From assembly GCA_010028775.1 (NCBI GenBank), contig RHAF01000038.1:1-10895 (forward strand): a stretch of 10,895 nt of DNA, in the 5' to 3' direction. Below the pieces are notes generated by a model that did not search any database, had not been told where the DNA came from, and was given only the letters and a program-made list of their open reading frames with translations. Below, piece after piece: positions 1 through 6,618 of the stretch. Source of the DNA: Verrucomicrobiota bacterium (GTDB lineage: Bacteria; Verrucomicrobiota; Verrucomicrobiia; Methylacidiphilales; Verrucolacustridaceae). Position numbers and translations under genes: made by a program. Position 1 is the first letter of the stretch. Every line of letters starts with the position of its first letter.

Positions 1-51
1 TTAGGTATGCCCGCGGGCAAATCCGGCGCCAACCAGAAAGGAAAGACAACC

Positions 52-1323
52 ATGGCAGCGAAGTATCTCAACGCAAAAACGGGCAAGGAAGTCTTGGCGT
101 TCGCCAAGGCTCACAACATCAAACTCGTGGACTTCAAGTTCTGCGACATCCCCGGAACCTGGCAACATTTCACCACGACCCTGTCGGAGCTCGAAGAGTC
201 GACTTTCAAGGAAGGTCTTGGCTTCGACGGTTCGTCCATCCGCGGATGGAAGTCGATCAACTCCTCCGACATGTTGGTGGTTCCGGACCCGGCCACGGCC
301 ATGGTTGATCCCTTCAATGCCGAACCCACCCTGAGTCTGGTTTGCACGGTCATCGATCCGATCACCATGCAGTCCTACGAGAGGGATCCCCGCAGCATTG
401 CCATTCGTGCGGAGAAATACCTTCAGAGCACCAAGATCGGCGATGCCGCCTACTTTGGGCCGGAGCCGGAGTTCTTTATTTTTGACGACGTCCGCTACGA
501 CTCCTCGTCCCGCAGTGCCTTCTACCACGTGGATTCCGTGGAGGGCGTCTTTAACACCGGTCGGGAGGAACTCCCCAACACCGGTTACAAGATCCGCCAC
601 AAGGAGGGTTATTTCCCGGTGCCCCCGGCGGACACCCAGCAGGACATCCGCAACGAGATCACCCTGATGCTGGAGGAGCTTGGCGTTCACGTGGAACGCC
701 AGCACCATGAGGTGGCCACCGCGGGTCAGGCGGAAATTGATATCCGCTTCGACACTCTGGTCCGCACTGGCGACAACGTGAACCTCTACAAGTACGTGGT
801 TCGGAACGTGGCCCGCCGCCACGGCAAGACGGCCACCTTCATGCCCAAGCCCCTCTTCGGTGACAATGGTTCGGGTATGCACACCCACCAGAGCATCTGG
901 AAGGACGGCAAGCCGCTCTTTGCGGGCAAAGGGTATGCCAACCTCAGCGACATCGCCCTCTACTATATCGGGGGAATCATCAAGCACGCCCGTGCGCTGA
1001 CCGCCATCACCAACCCCACCACCAACAGCTTCAAGCGGTTGGTTCCCGGGTTTGAGGCTCCGGTCAACTTCGCCTACAGCGCGAGGAACCGCAGTGCGGC
1101 CATCCGCATTCCGACTTACTCGTCGAACCCCAAGGCGGTCCGGATTGAGTTCCGCACCCCCGATCCCGCGGCCAACCCCTATCTCGCCTGTGCGGCGCAG
1201 ATGATGGCCGGCTTGGACGGAATCCAGAATAAGATCCACCCGGGAGATCCGCTCGACAAGAACCTCTATGAGCTTCCCCCCAAGGAACTCGCCAAGGTTC
1301 CAAGCGCCCCGGACTCCCTCTAA
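52..1323 (+). CDS. glnA: Type I glutamine synthetase, C-terminally truncated
   Basis: Glutamine synthetase joins ammonia to glutamate using ATP, the main route of nitrogen assimilation; GSI enzymes are cytoplasmic dodecamers of about 470 residues. The 423-aa product shows the family motifs in order: DGSSIRGW near the N-terminus, GPEPEFFIFD (metal-binding glutamates), GQAEIDIRFD, NGSGMHTHQS (catalytic histidine), the GFEAPVN flap glutamate, RNRSAAIRIP (substrate arginines) and RIEFRTPDPAANPYL. The adenylylation-loop tyrosine is present in NLYELPP. The ATG at 52 is chosen because an AAAGGA ribosome site lies 9 bases upstream and MAAKYLN matches a usual GSI N-terminus; an in-frame ATG at 7 lacks that support. 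The protein ends at PSAPDSL, where normal GSI continues for about 54 more residues including the C-terminal helical thong that links the two hexamer rings. None of the three frames downstream restores it. Identity is certain; whether the gene is functional is not. Confidence 0.95.
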   Translation: MAAKYLNAKTGKEVLAFAKAHNIKLVDFKFCDIPGTWQHFTTTLSELEESTFKEGLGFDGSSIRGWKSINSSDMLVVPDPATAMVDPFNAEPTLSLVCTVIDPITMQSYERDPRSIAIRAEKYLQSTKIGDAAYFGPEPEFFIFDDVRYDSSSRSAFYHVDSVEGVFNTGREELPNTGYKIRHKEGYFPVPPADTQQDIRNEITLMLEELGVHVERQHHEVATAGQAEIDIRFDTLVRTGDNVNLYKYVVRNVARRHGKTATFMPKPLFGDNGSGMHTHQSIWKDGKPLFAGKGYANLSDIALYYIGGIIKHARALTAITNPTTNSFKRLVPGFEAPVNFAYSARNRSAAIRIPTYSSNPKAVRIEFRTPDPAANPYLACAAQMMAGLDGIQNKIHPGDPLDKNLYELPPKELAKVPSAPDSL

Positions 1324-1334
1324 AAATGGCAATC

Positions 1335-1363
1335 CTGGGGAGGCTTTAGCCGTACGCCCCCAG
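1335..1363. terminator. Weak hairpin between convergent glnA and DUF1501 genes
   Basis: CTGGGG (1335-1340) and CCCCAG (1358-1363) are inverted, with a nested GGCT-TT-AGCC in the loop. It lies where both convergent transcripts end. There is no U-tract on either strand and half of it is coding for the DUF1501 C-terminus, so it may be incidental. Confidence 0.22.
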
Positions 1364-2671
1364 AATGGGGAAGGACCTGCCCAGGATGGGTGTGGATTTT
1401 ACCCCTAGGTGTTTTTCCAGAACCGTGGCGTAAACCGACCGGAAATCCACGTTGAACTGAACATCCCCGTCGTTCAGGTCCTTTTTGGCCAAGGACGGCA
1501 TTTTACCGTGCAGGCCGGCATGGACCGCACCGCCCGCGAGGAACAGCGGGGCGGCTGCCCCGTGGTCGGTACCGCCGCTGGCGTTCTCCTTCAGGCGGCG
1601 GCCGAACTCGCTGAAAGTCATCAGGCTGACCCGTCCGAGGTTGCCCTGGGCTTTCAGGTCCCCGAGAAAGGAGGCCACGGCATCCCCCATTTCACGCAGC
1701 AGTCGCTCGTGCGCGCCCGCTTGGTCCACATGGGTGTCGTAACCGCCCTGGGAAATGTAGTACACACGGGTGGGCATTCCGCCGGCGATCAATCGGGCCA
1801 CGGAAGCAAAATTCTGTCCCAGCCGGCTGCCCGGGTACTGGACAAGGTTTTTGGCTCGGGACGCGGCTTTGGCAATCTCCTGCTGGCTGACCTTGGCGTC
1901 CATGTCTGTTCGCTCGAGGAAATCGAGGGAACTCATCTTTCCCTTGTTGCCGGATCCGGCGATCTCCCCGATCGATCCTCCGGACGGTCCGTCGCCATCG
2001 TCATCCTCGGACATCATCGATCCGTCGGCTTCAAGTTGCAGGCTGGCCTCCTCGCGACGCTTTTTCCCGGCCCCACTCCAACCGCCTTGGTAAAGCACAC
2101 CCTTGGGCATCGCGGCGGCGAAGGCCTGGGGGGTCTGTCCCGCTAGGGCAATCCCCACGGTGGCATCGCATCCCTGGCAGGCGTTGTCAAAATAACGGCC
2201 GATCCAACCGGTGGTGGAAGACTGATTCTCGTCGGTGGCTGTCGCCCAGATCTCGGTCGAACGGAAGTGGGAGCGGTTGGGATTCGGATATCCAACCGCC
2301 TGAACGACCGCCAGATGCCCCTCTTGAAAAGCCCCGTAGAGCCCGGTCAAGGCAGGGTGTAGCCCGATTTTGGGGTCCAGCAGGAGGGCACTCTTGTCGC
2401 GAATGGCAATTTTGGGGCGGGCTTTGATGTAGTTGTCATTGCCGACCGGAATGACCGTGTTGAGACCATCGTTTCCCCCCGCCAACTGCAGAACCACAAG
2501 AATGTTGCCGTCTTTTCCCGTGACTCCCTGGACGAGGGAGCCATCCGCCTGGGCATGCAGGGATTCCATCGTGCGGCTGAGAAAGGCGGGAAGAGTCCAG
2601 CAGAGGGACCCTCCCAAAAGTCCGGTGCGGAGGAATTCTCGTCGGGTCTTCAGCTCGGGGGATGAATGCAT
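1346..2671 (-). CDS. DUF1501 family protein, Tat-exported
   Basis: This 441-aa protein belongs to the DUF1501 family, related in fold to the alkaline phosphatase/sulfatase superfamily; its substrate is unknown. It begins with a twin-arginine signal: TRREFLR at residues 9-15, a short hydrophobic stretch, and a likely cleavage near HAQA (39-42), so export in folded form is expected. Family hallmarks are LQLAGGNDGLNTVIP (61-75), GGYDTH (309-314), FSEFGRR (353-359) and GTDHG (367-371), with a complete C-terminus (LGRSFPIL). An acidic, glycine/serine-rich insertion at about 217-246 contains SEDDDGDGPSGG and looks like a flexible loop. The ATG at 2671 is preceded by GAAAGGAT, which overlaps the TGA stop of the upstream DUF1800 gene; the two reading frames are 9 bp apart, implying a translationally coupled operon. 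Pairing with DUF1800 is a recurrent arrangement in Planctomycetota and Verrucomicrobiota. Confidence 0.92.
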   Translation of the reverse strand: MHSSPELKTRREFLRTGLLGGSLCWTLPAFLSRTMESLHAQADGSLVQGVTGKDGNILVVLQLAGGNDGLNTVIPVGNDNYIKARPKIAIRDKSALLLDPKIGLHPALTGLYGAFQEGHLAVVQAVGYPNPNRSHFRSTEIWATATDENQSSTTGWIGRYFDNACQGCDATVGIALAGQTPQAFAAAMPKGVLYQGGWSGAGKKRREEASLQLEADGSMMSEDDDGDGPSGGSIGEIAGSGNKGKMSSLDFLERTDMDAKVSQQEIAKAASRAKNLVQYPGSRLGQNFASVARLIAGGMPTRVYYISQGGYDTHVDQAGAHERLLREMGDAVASFLGDLKAQGNLGRVSLMTFSEFGRRLKENASGGTDHGAAAPLFLAGGAVHAGLHGKMPSLAKKDLNDGDVQFNVDFRSVYATVLEKHLGVKSTPILGRSFPILGAYG

Positions 2672-2680
2672 GGGATCCTT

Positions 2681-4312
2681 TCAGGTAACTTGATAAAAAG
2701 GGCTTTGCGTCAGTCCGAGGACAAGCTTTCGGATGGCCGCATCCGTCAGGGGTGAAACCGTGGGGAACCCTTCCAACAGCTTTCTTCTGATGTCCTCGGG
2801 AATGGTGAGGCCGAAGAGAAAGCGTTCGGAAAGGCGGGCAAGAAGCCTGTCGGGATTCTGGCGATCCCCGGGTTCCACCAATTTTTCCACCGGCGCCGGG
2901 GAGAGAGCCAGAAGGGTGCGTGCCTTTCTCGCGGCCTGCAGTTTCTCGTCTTTTTTGGATATCTCCGTCGTTCCGGCAACGGGGACGGCGGCGGGATCCA
3001 TGATCATGGGGGCGGGGATTTCGCGCAATCCGCTCTCGATGGCCAAACGGCCGAGATCCATGCCGGCCAATTTCTGCATGCCTCGTGTCCCGCTGACGAC
3101 CCAGGAGGTGTATTCGTAGCGTTTGGACAGGGTCGAGGTGTTGATCCAGGTGATTCCGCCATCCCAGCCCTTGACGTTGGGTGGCTCGAGAAGTTTTTGG
3201 CCGAGCTCCGCCAGCATGTTCGAGGCCAGCGCCGGCGCGGGAAGAGGGGTGCCCAGTTGCCGACAGAGGCCCACAAGCCACTCGGTGGGCGACTTGACCC
3301 GGTCCTCGGCATGCTGGGGATCGTAAAAAGCCGGGTGGGTCCACATGGCCCGCAGGAAGAGCCCCATTCTCCCCTCCAATCGCGTCCATTCTTCTGCCAG
3401 CTCGGTCTGCAGGGGTTCCTCGGGAAACCAGCCGGTGTAAAAACGCCAGAGTTTGCGGGTGATCCATCGGGGGGCCGCCGGTTGGGAGAGGGCGATCCGC
3501 ACCACATCCTCTCCGTCAAAGCTGCCCCGCTTTCCGAAGATTTTTTTGGACTTGATGTCATGCCAATTTTTTCGGTCGATGAACTCGGGTGGGGTGTTTT
3601 CCTGGTCTTCCGGTTCGCCGGGCTTGCGTGGCCAGCCCACCGTCCACCCGGCGAAGGCCCGGGCGCTTTCCTGGATGTCCTGTTCGGTGTAATTGCCGAC
3701 GCCGAGGGTGAAGAGCTCGAAAAGTTCGCGGGCAAAGTTTTCGTTGGGGGCCCCGGCACGGTTCTTGGAGCCATCGAGATAGATGAGCATCGCGGGATCC
3801 TTGGCCACCGCCAAAACCAGGTCGTGCCAGCGCCCATAGGCTTTTTCCCGGAACAGCTGGTTCTGCCGGAAGAGCATGATGGGGTTGCGGACTTTTTCCG
3901 CGCTGGTGGCAAAATGGCCGTGCAGGAAGAGCACCAACTTTTCCCGGGCCGCCATGGCGGGTTGGGCCATGCGATCCAGCCACCATCCGCGGATTTCGGT
4001 CAGGCGCCGATCCTGCTCCGCACGCACGGCTCGGCCCAACTCCGATCCCTTGCTTTCACGCTCCTTGGGTGGCAGCAGGCGAAGCTTTTTTCTCAGAAAG
4101 CGCTGTTGCTCGGTCAGGCCCGGCTTCAGGACGTTCGGTGGCGGGGTCAGCGCCTCGGGCTTTTCTGGACCCAGGATAAAATCGGCGGCTTCCCCCGGCT
4201 TCATGCCGGCCAATTGGTCAATCTCTTGCGGGGTGCCTCCGAACGCGGCCCTTTGTATGAGCTGGCCGGCCTTGGTCCGATCCCAGGCCGAATCTGGCAG
4301 GGAAGCCAACAT
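2681..4312 (-). CDS. DUF1800 family protein
   Basis: The 543-aa product is a DUF1800 protein, a large family of unknown biochemical role normally encoded directly before a DUF1501 gene, as here. Diagnostic segments are GQLIQRAAFGGTP (16-28), LFLHGHFATS (128-137), NENFARELFELFTLGVGNYT (190-209) followed by the AFAGWT stretch (219-224), and PPNVKGWDGG (377-386). No signal peptide is visible at the chosen N-terminus, in contrast to its exported partner, so its location is unclear. The ATG at 4312 is the first start in frame before the family homology; it has no Shine-Dalgarno sequence, and a TATATATA run ends 7 bases upstream, which suggests a leaderless or nearly leaderless message. It is probably the first gene of the DUF1800-DUF1501 operon. 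Confidence 0.92.
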   Translation of the reverse strand: MLASLPDSAWDRTKAGQLIQRAAFGGTPQEIDQLAGMKPGEAADFILGPEKPEALTPPPNVLKPGLTEQQRFLRKKLRLLPPKERESKGSELGRAVRAEQDRRLTEIRGWWLDRMAQPAMAAREKLVLFLHGHFATSAEKVRNPIMLFRQNQLFREKAYGRWHDLVLAVAKDPAMLIYLDGSKNRAGAPNENFARELFELFTLGVGNYTEQDIQESARAFAGWTVGWPRKPGEPEDQENTPPEFIDRKNWHDIKSKKIFGKRGSFDGEDVVRIALSQPAAPRWITRKLWRFYTGWFPEEPLQTELAEEWTRLEGRMGLFLRAMWTHPAFYDPQHAEDRVKSPTEWLVGLCRQLGTPLPAPALASNMLAELGQKLLEPPNVKGWDGGITWINTSTLSKRYEYTSWVVSGTRGMQKLAGMDLGRLAIESGLREIPAPMIMDPAAVPVAGTTEISKKDEKLQAARKARTLLALSPAPVEKLVEPGDRQNPDRLLARLSERFLFGLTIPEDIRRKLLEGFPTVSPLTDAAIRKLVLGLTQSPFYQVT

Positions 4313-4319
4313 GACAGGG

Positions 4320-4327
4320 TATATATA
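4320..4327 (-). promoter_or_regulatory. Possible -10 element for the DUF1800-DUF1501 operon
   Basis: Read on the minus strand, TATATATA ends 7 bases before the ATG at 4312. No good -35 is seen at 16-18 bases; TTGGAG lies at 13-15 bases. If used, transcription would begin almost at the start codon. This is inference from position and base composition only. Confidence 0.35.
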
Positions 4328-4369
4328 GCATGAGGAAGCACTCCAAGCCCATCCGATTCATCGAAGACC

Positions 4370-4397
4370 TTGTGGGACTCAGTTGAAAAACTATTCA
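4370..4397 (+). promoter_or_regulatory. Candidate promoter for the HpsJ-like/OsmC operon
   Basis: TTGTGG (4370-4375), a 16-base spacer and TATTCA (4392-4397) give a weak sigma-70-like match in the 110-bp divergent gap, leaving a leader of roughly 20 bases before the GTG at 4423. Confidence 0.25.
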
Positions 4398-4409
4398 CCA
4401 CCTATGGGC

Positions 4410-4414
4410 AGGAG
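4410..4414 (+). promoter_or_regulatory. Ribosome binding site deciding the GTG start at 4423
   Basis: AGGAG sits 8 bases before GTG 4423. The alternative in-frame ATG at 4465 has no Shine-Dalgarno sequence, so the GTG start is preferred. Confidence 0.65.
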
Positions 4415-4422
4415 CCCGTCCC

Positions 4423-5148
4423 GTGGGATCGACTTTGCCTATTCCCATCCAAGACTCATCCGACATGAAAAATTCCTCCAATGTGACCCCCCAAATCATA
4501 CGGATTGTTGGCTACGGGCTGTTTGTCTTTGCGGCCATCGATCTTCTCTTTCAATTAATGGCCAATCCCTTTGGGGGGGCCTTGCAGGCTTTCCGCTTTA
4601 GTTCCGGGCTGGTGGACCGGATTCCTGTGCCCCTGCTTGCCCTGGGCGCCCTGCTGGCGGTACCGCGCCCGATTTCCCTTCCGATCGAGCGGACCGTGAT
4701 GCGGCTAATTTCCTTTATCCCCTATGTTTATGCCGCCGGCTTTCTTGCCGTCATTGCCGCCGCCTTGATCACGGGCAACCGACTGATCACCGTGGCGGAA
4801 CAGCAGATTGCCGCACAAAGCCAGGCCCAGTTGCGGCAGCTTGAGACCACCGTGGATCGGGTGAAATCCCTCAATTCCACCGAACTTGCAAGCGTGGTGA
4901 CCAACTTCAACCAGCAGAACCGCACCACCCTTCAGTCGGGGGAATTCCTCAGCAAACTCTCCCAGCAAACGGAGGCGCAAAAAGTCCAACTTAAGGAGGG
5001 AACCGCGCGTGCCCTTCAGGGCCAACGGCGGGCCATGACCTTGGAGTTGCTCAAGGTTCTTTTGGGAGCGGCGGCCGGTTCGGGAATCATGTTTCTCCTT
5101 GGGGGTGCCGCGGCTTGGGCCCGATCCCCCGGCGCCGGGCAAGGCTGA
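4423..5148 (+). CDS. HpsJ-like multi-pass membrane protein with coiled coil
   Basis: A 241-aa inner-membrane protein. Hydrophobic segments lie at about 25-46 (IIRIVGYGLFVFAAIDLLFQ), 68-80 (VPLLALGALLAV) and 95-117 (LISFIPYVYAAGFLAVIAAA), followed by a long soluble helix, about 122-205, rich in Q, A, L and E (AEQQIAAQSQAQLRQLE), then a final membrane segment at about 209-232. This order, with the FRFSSGLVDRIPVPLL stretch (57-72), resembles the cyanobacterial HpsJ family, linked to hormogonium polysaccharide production. The resemblance is from memory of the family pattern, not a search. The GTG start is favoured by a well-placed AGGAG. The OsmC-like gene follows 12 bp after the stop, suggesting co-transcription, though no functional link between the two is evident. 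A polysaccharide or exosortase-related envelope role is possible; a generic membrane coiled-coil protein is the fallback. Confidence 0.72.
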   Translation: MGSTLPIPIQDSSDMKNSSNVTPQIIRIVGYGLFVFAAIDLLFQLMANPFGGALQAFRFSSGLVDRIPVPLLALGALLAVPRPISLPIERTVMRLISFIPYVYAAGFLAVIAAALITGNRLITVAEQQIAAQSQAQLRQLETTVDRVKSLNSTELASVVTNFNQQNRTTLQSGEFLSKLSQQTEAQKVQLKEGTARALQGQRRAMTLELLKVLLGAAAGSGIMFLLGGAAAWARSPGAGQG

Positions 5149-5160
5149 GCGAAAATTTCC

Positions 5161-5571
5161 TTGGTCCAGATCCGCGTTCGCTACGAAGGGCAACTCCATT
5201 GCACCGCGGTGCATGGGCCCTCGGAACGAACATTGGAAACGGATGCCCCGGTCGACAACGAGGGGAAAGGGGAAAGTTTCTCCCCCACCGATCTGGTGGC
5301 CACAGCACTCGCGGCCTGCATGGCCACCATCATGGGGATCATGGCCAAGCGGCATTCCGTGAATCTCGAAGGCATGGAGGTAGTCACGACCAAGGAGATG
5401 AGCACCGACTCTCCCAGACGCATTGTGGCTTTAAAATCAAGAATCACCGTGCCTTTGGCCCCCAACCATCCCCAACGAAAATTGCTTGAGGCCGGTGCCT
5501 TGGGATGCCCGGTACACCACAGCCTTGATCCCCGCATCGACAAGAGCGTGGAATTCATTTGGAGGGGCTAG
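5161..5571 (+). CDS. OsmC/YhfA-type peroxiredoxin-like protein
   Basis: OsmC-family proteins are small cytoplasmic dimers; many reduce organic hydroperoxides with two cysteines, while the YhfA subgroup is less well characterised. This 136-aa protein keeps both conserved cysteines: C53 in ALAACMATIM and C116 in LGCPVHHSL. It also has the subgroup signature LETDAPVDNEGKGESFSPTD (25-44). The N-terminus VQIRVRYEG aligns with the usual start of the family, which forces the start to TTG at 5161; no ATG lies in a suitable place and an in-frame stop precedes it at 5146. There is no clear ribosome site, so translation is probably coupled to the upstream membrane-protein gene, whose stop is 12 bp away. 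Length and sequence look intact. Confidence 0.9.
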   Translation: MVQIRVRYEGQLHCTAVHGPSERTLETDAPVDNEGKGESFSPTDLVATALAACMATIMGIMAKRHSVNLEGMEVVTTKEMSTDSPRRIVALKSRITVPLAPNHPQRKLLEAGALGCPVHHSLDPRIDKSVEFIWRG

Positions 5572-5589
5572 GTCTTTGGATGGGCGGGG

Positions 5590-5615
5590 CCTGTCCTCTC
5601 ATTCGTTCGGACAGG
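5590..5615 (-). other. Acceptor-strand copy downstream of tRNA-Ser (7-bp inverted repeat)
   Basis: Beyond the tRNA 3' end (minus strand) the sequence GGACAGG (5590-5596 in plus coordinates) repeats exactly the 5' acceptor strand of the tRNA and can pair with its 3' strand CCTGTCC (5609-5615) across a 12-base loop. It may act in transcript ending or processing, or be a remnant of a second tRNA copy. There is no U-tract after it. Confidence 0.5.
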
Positions 5616-5694
5616 GAGGGATTCGAACCCTCGGTTGGCTTTCACCAACACACGCTTTCCAGGCGTGCCCGTTAGACCGCTCCGGCACCTGTCC
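5608..5694 (-). tRNA. tRNA-Ser (anticodon GGA)
   Basis: An 87-base class II tRNA on the minus strand. The acceptor stem GGACAGG/CCTGTCC pairs perfectly. The D arm contains GGTCTAACGGG. The anticodon stem CACGC/GCGTG encloses CTGGAAA, giving anticodon GGA for UCC/UCU serine codons. A long variable arm (TTGG-T-GAAA-G-CCAA) is typical of tRNA-Ser, and the T arm is GAGGG-TTCGAAT-CCCTC. The discriminator is G, as expected for serine. The CCA end is not encoded. Confidence 0.97.
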
Positions 5695-5705
5695 TTGAAC
5701 GCCAC

Positions 5706-5711
5706 ATCGTA
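5706..5711 (-). promoter_or_regulatory. Candidate -10 for tRNA-Ser
   Basis: TACGAT on the minus strand lies 11 bases before the mature tRNA 5' end. No convincing -35 is present at 17-18 bases. Directly upstream is a 6-bp inverted repeat, GCAAAA-N7-TTTTGC (5713-5731), within the would-be spacer, of unknown meaning. Confidence 0.3.
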
Positions 5712-5788
5712 GGCAAAAAGGGGTCTTTTGCGAGCCGATAAACGACGGGTTTCGGCATGATCTTAATCTTCATCTTCAACTGAAATCC

Positions 5789-5794
5789 TATATT
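5789..5794 (+). promoter_or_regulatory. Possible -10 for the glycosyltransferase gene
   Basis: TATATT ends 8 bases before the ATG at 5803, which would put the transcript start at or next to the start codon. The -35 region is poor. The spacing matches that of the TATATATA element before the DUF1800 gene. Confidence 0.35.
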
Positions 5795-5802
5795 CTGGTG
5801 GG

Positions 5803-6594
5803 ATGGACTCCCCCCTACCCATTTCCGTTGCCATGATTACCGGGGCGGATGCCGGAAGGATTGGTCGGGCGTTGGAAAGTGTTCGGGGATGGACGGCCGA
5901 GCAAATTGTGGTGGTCAACGACGACGTGAAGGACGGGACGGATCAGATTGCCGAAAAGCTGGGGGCCAAGGTCTTTCGCGAGCCTTGGAAGGAGCATATT
6001 GCCCAGAAAAATTCTGCGGCCGCCAAGGCCACCCAACCGTGGATCCTCGGGCTTGATTCCGACGAGGAGGTTTCCGAAAAACTGAGGAATTCCATCACCC
6101 GATTTATGCTCTCCGTTCAGGTGGATGCCCCGGTCGCCTTCCGCATGGCACGATGTTCGCTTTTTTTGGGGAGATGGGTGAGGCACGGAGACTGGTATCC
6201 CGATTGGCAGACCCGCTTGTGGAAAACCGGCAAGGCCCGCTGGGGCGGAGTCGATCCTCACGACCGCTTGGAAGTGGAGGGCAGGGTGGGAACCCTGCAT
6301 GGGGATCTGCTGCACTACTCCAATCCCTCGATCTCGAGCTACGTCTCCAAAATCAATTACTTCTCCGATCTGTACCTTGAGTCGCGCCTGAAAAAGGGAG
6401 CCCGATGGTCGCCCGGCGAGGCCGCCTTCCGTGGCTTCTGGCGGTTTTTTCGGGCCTATTTCATCCGCCTTGGATTTTTGGACGGCTACCCGGGGTTTTA
6501 CATTGCCGCCTCCACCTTTTACTCCACCCTGGTCCGACACACGCGGCTTTATGAACACCAACTGACAAGACGGAGTTCCCCCTCGAAGCCCTGA
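5803..6594 (+). CDS. Family 2 glycosyltransferase, WaaE/KdtX-like
   Basis: This 263-aa protein resembles the GT2 glycosyltransferases of the WaaE/KdtX (LPS core glucosyltransferase) type, which move a sugar from a nucleotide donor to lipopolysaccharide or another surface glycan on the cytoplasmic side of the membrane. Visible motifs: PISVAMITGADAGRIGRALE (nucleotide-binding beta strand and helix, 6-25), the DxD-type metal motif LDSDEEVS (84-91), RWVRHGDWYPDWQTRLW (124-140), and LLHYSNPSISSYVSKINYFS (169-188), with a C-terminal aromatic segment FRAYFIRLGFLDGYPGF (216-232) typical of the subfamily. The usual VVDSGSTD motif is replaced by VVNDDVKDGTD (37-47), so the donor site is atypical. The ATG at 5803 keeps the full first beta strand; only a weak GGTGGG precedes it. 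Acceptor and sugar cannot be told from sequence. Confidence 0.88.
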   Translation: MDSPLPISVAMITGADAGRIGRALESVRGWTAEQIVVVNDDVKDGTDQIAEKLGAKVFREPWKEHIAQKNSAAAKATQPWILGLDSDEEVSEKLRNSITRFMLSVQVDAPVAFRMARCSLFLGRWVRHGDWYPDWQTRLWKTGKARWGGVDPHDRLEVEGRVGTLHGDLLHYSNPSISSYVSKINYFSDLYLESRLKKGARWSPGEAAFRGFWRFFRAYFIRLGFLDGYPGFYIAASTFYSTLVRHTRLYEHQLTRRSSPSKP

Positions 6595-6604
6595 AATCGC
6601 CCTG

Positions 6605-6617
6605 CCCGCGGCGCGGG
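6605..6617. terminator. GC-rich hairpin between convergent genes
   Basis: CCCGCGGCGCGGG is a perfect stem of five to six G-C pairs filling most of the 24 bp between the glycosyltransferase stop and the beta-barrel gene stop. It could end transcription from both sides, but neither strand has a U-tract, so a standard intrinsic terminator is not shown. Confidence 0.4.
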
Positions 6618-6618
6618 A

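Noticed and set aside
1..1332. Long minus-strand reading frame (443 codons) opposite glnA
   Set aside because: It mirrors the third-codon GC bias of glnA, has no recognisable domain, and the plus-strand protein is a clear glutamine synthetase.
3197..4333. Plus-strand reading frame of 378 codons opposite the DUF1800 gene
   Set aside because: Antisense shadow; the minus-strand product carries DUF1800 signatures.
5590..5694. tRNA-Ser as an integration site of a mobile element
   Set aside because: No integrase gene and no direct repeat of the tRNA 3' end were found; the only repeat is the 7-base acceptor copy in inverted orientation.
5713..5731. GCAAAA-N7-TTTTGC inverted repeat as a terminator
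   Set aside because: Six weak pairs, no U-tract on either strand, and it lies upstream of the tRNA where no plus-strand gene ends nearby.
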